Part shown: in pieces, positions 1-10,000 of the stretch
Layout of the letters: every line of letters begins with the position of its first letter
How positions within the stretch are numbered: position 1 is the stretch's first letter
NCBI GenBank assembly: GCA_009746045.1
Contig: RPFO01000090.1
Coordinates: 17,501 to 42,500 of the forward strand
Reading direction: 5' to 3'
Origin: Mesostigma viride
Lineage: Eukaryota; Streptophyta; Mesostigmatophyceae; Mesostigmatales; Mesostigmataceae
Length of the DNA: 25,000 nucleotides
Made by a program: the position numbers and the translations under genes
The notes under the pieces: generated by a model
Seen by the model: only the letters and a program-made list of their open reading frames with translations
What the model was told of the DNA's origin: nothing
The model's database searches: none

Positions 1-1213
1 GTGTAAGGTTTATGCCAACCAAGCTAATCAACACAGCAACAACTCCTTCACTGCCCTACCTGAGATGGGCAACAAACTGGAACTATGGAGGGCAAGGAAC
101 CAAGGAGATCATGGCATACAACGATGGCATGCAGTCAACCATGTCAACCATGGTTGGCTCAGCACATTGCAGTCTTTTCACATCATCATATCAAGGGAAA
201 GCTCAAATAAACCAATGGTGGCAGCTATCTACATGCAGTCACACAAATGCAATATCTCCAACATGATCGTCAATAAAACACTTCCTCCCCTGCACGATAA
301 AATGGAAAGAAACCATTGGCGGCCCTCCAGCGCATGAGCGCTGTGATGCCGCTGCGAAGAGAGGGTGCGTCACTCTAACACAACAAGAAGCGTCCATACG
401 CACACCATCCTTGCCAGAACACGTTTTATGAAATGCCTTAAACCTTCCCGAGAAGCTATAGGCTTCGACTGAAGCGGCCCTAACCACGACATCAACGAAA
501 ACAATCTAAAGCTGCCAGGTATTCGGCAAGCAACGGCGAGCTAGCTGGCGGAAACGGCCCAAACAGAACGCAAAAACCTTCGAACGATGAGCTCATAGAA
601 GAAAGAACTGATAGCACATAACATTCGCGACAAATCTATACCTTGCCCTCGCAGATCCCTCGCTCAGGCGCGCAACAACGGCCGTTCTTCCATGGAAGGT
701 TCCGACATGCACTGCGCAGGCCTGAAGAATTACTTACCGACAATGGCCGAAAATGTAGCAAAAAGCACCAGTTCGGTTTGGAATTCAATGCTACCGATAT
801 TAATGCATCCTTGACGGTCAAAAAGGCCCCCAAAACTGCGAATTACTGCCGCTATCACGAACTCTATTTTATTCCGCGCGACCAAAAAATGCAGTTTAAC
901 CCCCATGCCGATGGCAGTAAAAGAAAGCAGCGATATTGTAAACCAGCTACTTGCCGCCACAACCCAACATCATGAAATCATCTTCTTCAACATTCGAGCA
1001 TTTTTTTTGCATTTCTCTAGCCCTACATTGCTAGTTTCACCTAAACGCAGTCGCCATGACCACTTCCGCAAGGGGTGCGCGCACGGTGCACCCACTTTTC
1101 ACGGTACGGCTGGTACCGCGAATTTTTTCGCGCGGAAAATATTCGGCGCGCCACGTCCCCTTAATTAGGATTCGCTGATACTCATTTCCCCTCTCACCTC
1201 TTTGGTCCATAAT
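1..1213. other. No recognisable gene
   Basis: The short open frames on both strands show no domain, no codon-like composition and no splice partners. No tRNA, rRNA or structured repeat was recognised. The stretch is best treated as intergenic. Confidence 0.6.
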
Positions 1214-1374
1214 TGGCTAATAAAAATATACCCATTTTCCCCGAAATTATGTAAGTATATTCTACCCTCAGTGGGTAACCAGCTGGTCGATACGTGGTAC
1301 CTCTTAACCTAACGATATTCCTATTGGTTAATAAAAAATACCCATTTACCCGGAAAAATTATGTAAGTATATTC
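1214..1374 (+). repeat. Direct repeat pair, about 50 bp (1214-1262 and 1325-1374)
   Basis: Two AT-rich copies begin TTGG(C/T)TAATAAAAA, continue TACCCATTT and end TTATGTAAGTATATTC, with a handful of differences. They are 111 bp apart. They may be a decayed tandem or the remains of mobile-element ends; nothing between them decides this. Confidence 0.75.
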
Positions 1375-1562
1375 GTTGCTAAGAAGATCCGGTAAGACGT
1401 GTGATAGTGTCCACAGACTAATGAACAAGATTCCCCAGCCGCTCCCGCCTCCCAGGATCATTAAAAAAAACTCCAAAAGCGGCGACTCAAAAAAACCAAC
1501 GACGCCAAGAAACGAAAGAAAAAAAAAGGGAAAAAAATTTAAAAAATATATTGCTCCGGATT

Positions 1563-1600
1563 CTCTTGATTTCTGGCCTGCGCTGGTTGTCTCCTTGATA
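1563..1600 (+). repeat. Dispersed 38-bp conserved repeat, copy A
   Basis: The core GATTTCTGGCCTGCGCTGGT followed by TGTCTCCTTGATA recurs at 5941-5978 and 20065-20102 in the same orientation, with about one to three substitutions per pair. Flanks are unrelated except for a TCCGGAT just upstream in copies A and B. Confidence 0.85.
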
Positions 1601-1982
1601 TTGCTCGCAATCCACCAATATTTTTTTTCCGGGGAACGCAATCCACCGATATTCCGAGGCAATCCAGTGAATCCACCAATATCAAATATTTTGATATTGA
1701 TATGTTGTAAGTGAGAGGAATGACCCTGTCGGCCCACCGGCGCGGGAACTAACTCAACTGTTGTAAGTACATAGTGTGGTCCATGCAGCATTGAAGCTAG
1801 ACGCTACACGTGGACTGGAGTGAAACCTACTTGCGTTTTTGTCCCATGCGGCGTAATTGCTGGCAATAATAGTCATGAAAAATACAGGCAGATTTCTGGA
1901 TACAGTACTTCTGCACTTTATTGGGCATATCCTTGATATTTTTTGCTCTAGGAAATCCTCCCAGCACTCAGCAGTGAATGCC

Positions 1983-2997
1983 ACATCCAGTGTTTTTTTT
2001 AGTGGCGATATGCCGCCAAATGTGGCGGTGTGGCACTTTTTTTGGCAAAATGTGGCGGTGCCACCCACTTTGACAGGGCACCCAAGAAGCCACAATTTGG
2101 CCGTGCTGTTCTACTTTGTAGTTTCGTTTCGCCACAGGGTGGCCGTGCCTGAAGTTCACTCTAGTACAGGTTACACCACAATTGGCGGTGTCAGCCGGTC
2201 TTCCGGCCGGCGTTCCGCCACAAGCCTCCCCAGTACTAGAACTACTATGAGTACTACTATGACTGACTGACTTACTGACTGCATAGTGCATGTACGTAGA
2301 GCCCGGCCAAGTGCCAAGTGGCAAGTGGCCCGCTGCCAGAGACCAGAGTGCACTGTGCAGACTGCATGAGCTTGTGTGCATTTTCACTTTTCAGGCTTCA
2401 GCTGGCTGGCGGCCTGGCGGCTGGCGCCTCAGTTATTACGTCACTCGCCAGCCATACAGTACTGTACTGCATTGACTAATGTGTTTCGACTTTCGGCACT
2501 ACAGTAATCGTTTTGTTAAGCAGTGGCTGTAGTAGTAATCGTTGTTGTTAATTTACTTACCAAGTACGCCCGGCGCCGATGCCTGAGACGGAGACGCTCG
2601 CCCGCCTTGTGTACAGGCATTCACGCCTTAAGTTGGGTTCGAGGTTTTTGGTCAACCCAACTTCAGGCGTGAACCTAACTTAAGGCGTGAATGATTATAC
2701 TAAATTCTACTAGTTTGAACTTAAGATAATTAAACATACTATTCTGAACTACTTTGAACTTGGAATGCCAGTACGGCGCCGCGCCGCGCTGACCCCGCTG
2801 CCGGTAGGGTCATTTGCTGCACCAAAAAGCCAGCCCGCCACACGTGGCCGTGCCAAGCCCAATTTTAATTGCCTTAAAGCCACACATTGGCCGAGTAAAC
2901 TCAAGTTTTCATAGTTCGAAACGCCACAAGTGGCCTAGCGCCACTAGTAACGAAAACCTTTAAAAAAAACACTGGCCACATCACGCGATTGGCTGTT
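1983..2997. mobile_element. Possible degenerate inverted-repeat element of about 1 kb
   Basis: The left edge reads CCAGTGTTTTTTTTA, and the right edge carries its 15-nt reverse complement near 2967-2981, followed inward by loosely matching GTGGCG...GCC...TGTGGCG on each side. Between the arms are many short GCCACA(n)TGGCCGTG palindromes (for example near 2090, 2131, 2834, 2921). No coding capacity and no target duplication could be identified. It could equally be a palindrome-rich region without transposition history. Confidence 0.3.
2614..2697. mobile_element. 84-bp foldback MITE flanked by TA
   Basis: The arms CATTCACGCCTTAAGTTGGG and its near-perfect reverse complement form a 23-bp stem with one mismatch. 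Both sides end at TA (2612-2613 and 2698-2699). The left terminus TACAGGCATTCACGCCTTAA differs at only three positions from that of the 770-bp element at 4713, which suggests one family. It has no coding capacity. Confidence 0.7.
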
Positions 2998-3719
2998 TCG
3001 ACAGTGGGCCCCGTAACTTATCACCTCCTGAGCCCACGCATCCTGTCAGAGTGTCAACGCTGGGTCTGACAGCCAACAGTCGACAGATTCCCTAAGATAC
3101 CAAAAGTCGCAAATCTCCTGGACGTGTACTGCCAGTTAGAGCCAAGTAGGACCAAAAGCAGGCATGCTCAGCGGGGGAAAATAACCTTTTATCCGGCATA
3201 CATTGTCTAGGGGATGGCGGTTCTAACTAAATATCGGCGATGACGATGGAAGCGAGTTAGCGAGATGATGCAGTTCGGAAAATAATAGCTACGCCCACGT
3301 TTTCGCCATCGCTCCCAACTTGATAAAGTGTGGGGGGATGATTTCCCATCCAATATGAATCACTACATCCCGGACCAAGGGTGGCTGTTATTGCGTCCCC
3401 AAGAATGTACGCATCCCGCGAGACACTGCTACAGTATGAAAATGCAGCTTGGTGCAATGCGATGTCGGCGATGGCAGGTCAAATTGTTTAGCTGCACATG
3501 TGATCACCATACGGGCTACTGTTAAGCATGGTGGTGTCCACCAGAGGATGCGCCGCCTGAGACGATGTCGTTCCGGTCGGGGCTTAGACGAGTTGCGGTT
3601 GCCCGCCGCGTATCCTTTGAGCGATGGCCATCGTAGTCCATTGGCTACCTAGCATATGGCTTAGAGTGCCCGAGCGACTTGACACGTAGCATCCTGGTAG
3701 ACGCAGGCAGTTAGTCACG
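2998..3719. other. Upstream region of the PDE gene, no recognisable elements
   Basis: No gene, repeat array or clear core-promoter motif was recognised. An in-frame TAG at 3687 bounds the PDE reading frame. The transcription start presumably lies here, but the sequence does not show where. Confidence 0.45.
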
Positions 3720-4028
3720 ATGCCTGGGCTTGGGAAAGGCGGGACGAGGAAGGAGGCCCCTTTGGTCGCGTCCCCTTACGCGTCGGATGGGGACCTGTAC
3801 CTGACGGACGCTGAGGACGACAAGCAGCGCTCGCACCGTCGGGAGGCGGCCAACCGGTCCATGGTCGTGAAGACACGTGTGTCGCTCTTGTTCATGATCA
3901 GCGTCGCCATCGTGGGCACGTCCGTCGTGACGTGGCATTTGAGCCTGACGACCACTAGCGATGCGTTTGACGACATGTCCGATGTGCTGCGGCATGAAGT
4001 AATCACAAGCTCGGCCGCCAAAGTCAAG
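3720..4028 (+). CDS. PDE exon 1: cytosolic N-terminus and first membrane segment
   Basis: This exon encodes residues 1-103 and ends in phase 0 before GTGCGC. The ATG at 3720 is the first after an in-frame TAG at 3687-3689 and has A at -3, which supports this start. Residues 1-53 are hydrophilic and rich in acidic and basic residues. Residues 54-73 (VSLLFMISVAIVGTSVVTWH) form a hydrophobic helix preceded by basic residues, as expected of a signal anchor with its N-terminus inside. No promoter element was recognised upstream. Confidence 0.82.
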
Positions 4029-7000
4029 GTGCGCCAAGAAATCCCCTCAGCAGTCTATTATCTGGTTCAACCAGATTATGGCTGACCTAACATCATATAC
4101 GAGTTATCATTCGAATGTCTTGAATTATTTGCATGACCACCGGTTATGCAACGGTGGGTTGAGTGGGTGGGCGGGCGAGCGGGCGGGCGGGCGGGCGGGC
4201 GGGCGGCGGGCGGGCGGGCGGGCGGGCGGGCGGGCGGCGGCGGGCGGCGGGCGGGCGGGCGGGCGGCGGCGGGCGGGCGGGCGGGCGGGCGGGCGGGCGG
4301 GCGGGCGGGCGGCGGGCGGGCGGGCGGGCGGGCGGGCGGGCGGGCGGCGGGCGGGCGGGCGGGCGGGCGGGCGGGCGGGCGGGCGGCGGGCGGCGGGCGG
4401 GCGGGCGGGCGGGCGGGCGGGCGGGCGGGCGGGCGGGCGGGTGGGTGGGTGGGTGGGTGGGTGGGTGGGTGGCTGGGTGGGTGGGTGGGTGAGTTGGCGG
4501 TCGGGCGGGTGGAGACCGTAGGGACCATGTTGTGGATGCTTTAATAAATGCTAGGCACTCTTGTTGTTGTATGCTTTCGTAAACGCTTCGAACCATGATG
4601 TTGGATGCTATAATAAAGGCTAGGCACCATGTTATTGGATGCTACAATAGACGCTAGGCACCGTGTTATAGGATGCTGTAATAAACGCTACGAACCATGT
4701 TTGGATGCTATACAGTCATTCCCGCGTTAAGTTACGATTCTTAAGGTTACGTTCCCGCTCAATGCCGCGTTAAGTTACGACGCGGAAGTGTGTGCGGCGA
4801 CCGTAACTTAAGCCTGGGTGCCATCGTAACTTAACGCGGCATTGAGCCAAACTGTAGGCGTCAGGCTGCTTTCGGCTGCGGAGGAGGCCAGATACTTATA
4901 ATACTTTTTTTTTTAATAGATGATTCTTGGCCAAGTCCGGATGTCTGGACTCCGAAATAGGGGCCCCGCTATGCCAATAGCTAAGTGAGACAACTCTATC
5001 TAACTATGATTGTGACGTTACAGTGTGTATAGGAAGCAAAATGGGCCATGCTCAATGCTCCACAGTGGCAATTAGGCCGAGCTCGGCAGGGAACAGGCAA
5101 CCCGGATTCCCGGAACACAGAACACAGAGTCACAGAACATAGCTAGTGCCAGGCTACGGCAGGATTCACTGCTCAGCCGGATCTGAACAGAGGTGAACTA
5201 GCAAAGTCGCATCTGCGCAGCTTTGCTATCAGCCTATCACCCAAGCACCCCGCAGCGCCCAGCCTCGCCGCATCCAGAAATGGTACGAAATCCCGTACTT
5301 TGAGCGGCCTTGATGCTGCAGCTGAATCGGGCTTGACGAGAGCTGTCCAATGCCGTATGGAAGTCCATCAGAGTAGGGAGGGGGTGGGCCGCTAGCCTTA
5401 TTCTACCGTTATGTTACGTTCCCGCGTTAAGTTGCGACTCCCAGAATTTGGTGGCGATCGTAACTTAAGGCGGGAAAGACTGTAATCAACACTAGGCACC
5501 ATGGTGTTGGATGCTATAATCAACACTAGGCACCATGGTGTTGGATGCTTTAATAAACACTAGGCACCATGGTTTTGGATGCTATAATAAACAATAGGAA
5601 CCATGTAGTTGAATGCTGTAATAAACGCCACTGACCATGTTGTTGGATGAATGAAAAGAGAAAAAAAAAAAGCGAAAAAACGGGCGTAAATGCAAGGCAC
5701 CATGTTGTGGGCCCAAATGTCGCGGATTCCTCCTGGGGGGGCGCCTCACGGCCGGCTCGTTGTGGTAGTATTTGTATTTTGGTATGTGGTTGTATTTGGT
5801 ATGTGGTAGGATTTGGTATGTGGTAGGATTTGGTATGTGGCAGTATTTGTATTTTGGTATGTGTTTCCTCCATATGTGTATGCTACGACTCGAAAACGCG
5901 GAAAAGATAAGAGCAGGCTCGAGCTACCATGGTCCGGATACTCCCGATTTCTGGGCTGCGCTGGTTGTCTCCTTGATATGTGTATGCCATGTTTTGTATG
6001 TATTTTCTGAACCATCAAATGCGTATGCCCACGTGGACCTTTACCTGGACTCGTCAAACCAGACATACACTACTTCTGACTCTGGAGGCATCTTTTCATT
6101 AGGACTTGTACCTAGGGCTGTAGCAACCTGTTTGCGGTTCGCCAGGACAGCGCCGGACATGAACCCGTGGTCTGCCATGTCACGTGTGATCAGCGCTGCG
6201 TCAGGCGTTTCGTTGGTTCTCCGTGGGAGCTCCGAACACGTGCTCCGGGCGCACAATATCGTGTGGGGGCCCTGAGCATTGCTCTTGGCCCTGGAACCCC
6301 CCGGTTGCATGCCTTCCCTCGTGACCTTGTCTCGTATCCTCTTCTCACCGCCTATCGGAGCAGTCCGCATGTTCGCACATGGACCCAGCCTGTTCCTTTG
6401 GTCGTCGTGGGTGTCCGTAGAATATGACTCTTGCGACACTAGTTTATCAGGACACTGATGGACACTGGTGTGTTGGGATCTTCCAGGCTTGAGGCATGCG
6501 CTCGTTGGCTCACTGACATCATCTAGTGGATTCGGCTGCTCGCGGACTCCCTGACTATCAGATCCCCCCGCAGTTACATCCATGGAAACAAAAACGCATC
6601 TTGCGGAGTCTCGTATACGCCCCTCTATGTATCATCTGTTCTGTATATAGCTTTTTTAAACCCGCCCATGCGCAAGTACCTTGTCGTCTTCCTCACCATT
6701 GTCTCGTATTGGCCCTCGACACATTTTCTGCTATCTATGCTACATTTAATTAAAGGCAAAAACATGGAAAAGAAACCGCAGGACTTTGTCGACTCCCGCC
6801 CGATTTGTCCGTGTCCAGCGCGCCCAACATGAGCATCTCCCGGCTGTGCACTTCCTATTAGGTCCACTCCACCCGGAGTGTGCCGAATCCCTCAATGTGG
6901 GCGCACGTCAAGCCCTCAGCGCGTCTCTTCTATTCTTTATACACACAGAACATCGCCATGCGTCCAGGAATAGTTGTCTCACTTAACAAAGAACACGGTC

Positions 7001-10000
7001 GACTCACTCGCCATGGGCTCATATGTAATGTACCCTGCTTGAACACTCACTTGCTGTGTCTCGTTTATGTATATCCGGCCCACCTGGATGCTGTCGCCTC
7101 ACTCGCGAACAAGTCACGTGAACCCTCGCTGCACCTCGTCTGGTCAAGTTTCACCGTTTATTTTGCTTTCTTTGTAGTCCTTTTTCAACGCAGGACTTTG
7201 TCGACTGGCTCGCGATGGGCTTGTATCTAGCAATCCCTGTGTGAACCATCCCTGCCTGTGTCTCTCCTATCCACATGTCACGGAAACCACAGGACTTCAT
7301 CGACTCGCTCACGATGGGCTACGCGTCCGTCTTCAAATGCCTCGACTCCCTCAACGACTTCTCGCGCGCGTCCATGAGCACGGGGGTCATGACCTGCATG
7401 TGGTCCACCATGACAGCCGCCGCCAACGCGCGGGGCACCCACGTGATCACCCACGAGAGCCTGATGTCGTCCTACCGGCGCTACGGCCCCGAGGCGCGCA
7501 TGCTCAACGTGAGCATGGTCGCGACCGTGCCCGCCCCGCCCGAGGACAAGGAGTCGCTCATGTACATTTACGTCCCCGACGAGGTGACCGGGCGGCCAAT
7601 CACGGATGGCAAAATGGTGAAAGCGTGCGAGCGGGGGCACTGCCCCGCGTATATTGACCCCAAAGTGTACATCCCCCCCCTCCCGCCGCTCATGACGGAG
7701 TTCTACTCATGGAGGGCTGCGCAGACGCTGGCCAATCATGAGGCCGTTCTGGGCGTCTCCATCGGTGAGTGCCGTGAGCCGACCACGTGGCCGTTCTGGG
7801 TGGCTCCATCGGTGAGTGCCGTGAGCCGACCACGTGGCCGTTCTGGGCGTCTCCATCGGCGCGCCCTTGAAGAGCGGTCCTTGCCCCCACGCATGTGAGG
7901 GATGTGTGGGTGGCTGGAGTACATGTGTGGGATGCATGAACCGCTTGAATGCATGTGTGCTGCATCAGTGCGCGCATGGGCTGCATGAGTGGCTGGGGCG
8001 AATCGCTCTACCACCTGGCAAGGCAACCTGTCCTAGACGCGGAGTGGTGGGTGATCCCCATGTCCCAAATGTCGGGCGCGTGTGGGTCATGCACGCCTGC
8101 CTCCCCTGGTCCTACATCAACGAGCGCAGGCGGAGATGCCACTGTCCCGTATTTTTACGTCCCTGTCCTATTACCCCCACAAGCCCTGCATCTCCCCGCG
8201 CAGGACGCTCGTGACGTACGCCTCCCCTTGCCCCGTGCTTGGTGCCCGCTCCATAGCTTATGGTGGTTGCCCAGGGCTTCCATGGCTCGCGCGGCATGCC
8301 GCGTCCAATCACACGTCCCCCTGTCCTGTGCGCTGTGTTGACAATGCCGTGCATCTGTGGCCGCACTGCGCGTATGGCCGCTATATGTTATATGTGTTCA
8401 CCATACCGCGCCTCTATGCCGGCTGGCGCGACGTGTGGGTCGGGGCCCGCTCCCATGGGCACAATAAATTAGAAATAGTGGTACTAAGATAAGATATAGA
8501 TATACTATATAAGATAAGATATAGTATATAAGATAAGATATACTAAGACCATGCGGTGCTCGTTGTCCTGTGTTTGTGCCCTGCGTGACGTGCGACAGGC
8601 GTGGCGGGCAGCTGGCTGCCCGTCGTGTACATGGTGGGCGCGTTCCGCGACCATGTGTCCAACGACCTGGTTGCCATCCTGGCCGTGATCTACCAGGCGA
8701 CGACCATCCGGGAGCACCTCGAGTCGCTGCGGGTCGTCTCGGAGATGGGGGGGGTGATGTTTGTTACGACGGGCAGCGCGCTGAACATCCTCTCGGCCAC
8801 GCGGGGGGAGCTCATCATCCTGCCCACGCCCGAGGTCCCGTACGCCTCGTTCCTCAAGGCGACGGACTCGAACGATCCCATCGTCTCTCGCGCGTCCCGG
8901 TGCGTGCGGTGGTGGGATTAAGTTAGATGGTGGTGGGGTTACGTTAAAGTAAATGGCGCGCTTGGATGAAATGATAAGAGCACTCTGTCGCGCGTCGCAG
9001 TGCGTGGGTGGTGGAGTGGTAGGTCATCGCTGAGTACTCGAATAGTCTGCTATTACTGATGAGGACGAGGACGGCAATCTGACCGTGTCCTGCGCAGCGC
9101 AGTGCATGTGGTGGTGGGATGATAGCATCGAGTAGTCCCCAGTAGTCCCCTCCCACGTCAGTGCTCCTGACCTGGTCTGCCGTCTTTTACCTTGTTTACG
9201 TATAGTAAGGGTCAGTGTGATGCGTAGGGTGAGCGGCGCCTCGTGGCACGTGGTTGGTTGGTGGATTAACACCTACCTACCCTCATTTTCTTCCCCCTCT
9301 CCCCCTTTCCCCTGCTCCCGCTTCCCCCACCGCCCCTCTTGCCCCTCCTCCCCCCCTCCCTCTTCCCCTTTCCCCCCGAAATCGCCCCCCCACCGCCCCC
9401 TCCCATTTCCAGGCACATGAACGACACATACGGGTCGCAGCTGTTCGTCCACTTCCAGGAGTCCCGCATCGAGATCCCGGGCCACGGCCACTATTACGTT
9501 AACAGCCAGCCGATCACCCACCACGGTCTCACGCTGCTGGCGTTCCTGGCGGTCCCCACGGACGTGTTTAGGGGCCACATCGACGACGCGCGCCGCACGT
9601 CTGTCCGCGTGACGACATTCGTGGTCCTGGGCATGTTTGTGGGCGGGGTCATCGGCATCCTCGCGTCCACCACCCAGCTTACCAACACGTTCAGCATTGT
9701 CGCCAACCAGAACGAGGTGAGGGCTGCCAGAAGTAAGCGCACGAGAGGACTGTGTACACTAGGTACAGTGTTGCACCCAACCTAGAACAAGAAGAGAGGC
9801 GCTGGCAGAGTCGGTAACCAAAGGGTTGCCGTTGCCAGCACGCAGCAGGGCTAGTGTCCGTGTCGTAAGCAAGCAGAAGCGAGGTCAGGGTGACCAGAAG
9901 CGGTGGGCCGTGGCTGGTGGTTGCAAGCATACAACAGGGCTGTAGTGCAGGGCTTTCGTGCAAGCATCCAAGAGGGCTCTACTGCAGCGGCCCGCCTGAC

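Noticed and set aside
1-3719. A second gene upstream of the PDE gene
   Set aside because: Only short frames without domains or splice partners were found; the region is dominated by repeats and palindromes.
4076-4596. Overlapping Gly-Arg-Ala and Pro-Ala-Arg frames on both strands
   Set aside because: Artefact of the (GGGC)n tract; there is no flanking coding sequence, and the region lies between in-phase exons 1 and 2.
6012-6275. Frame reading AYAHVDLYLDSSN, resembling exon 1 (YASDGDLYLTDAE)
   Set aside because: The match is a few residues long, there is no flanking similarity, and including it would break the in-phase join of exons 1 and 2. It may be a remote echo but is too weak to claim.
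7880-8420. Possible exon between exons 2 and 3 (frames with acceptor-like GCGCAG at 8125 and 8200)
   Set aside because: Exon 2 (phase 1) and exon 3 join directly in phase, and no frame here shows conserved-looking sequence.
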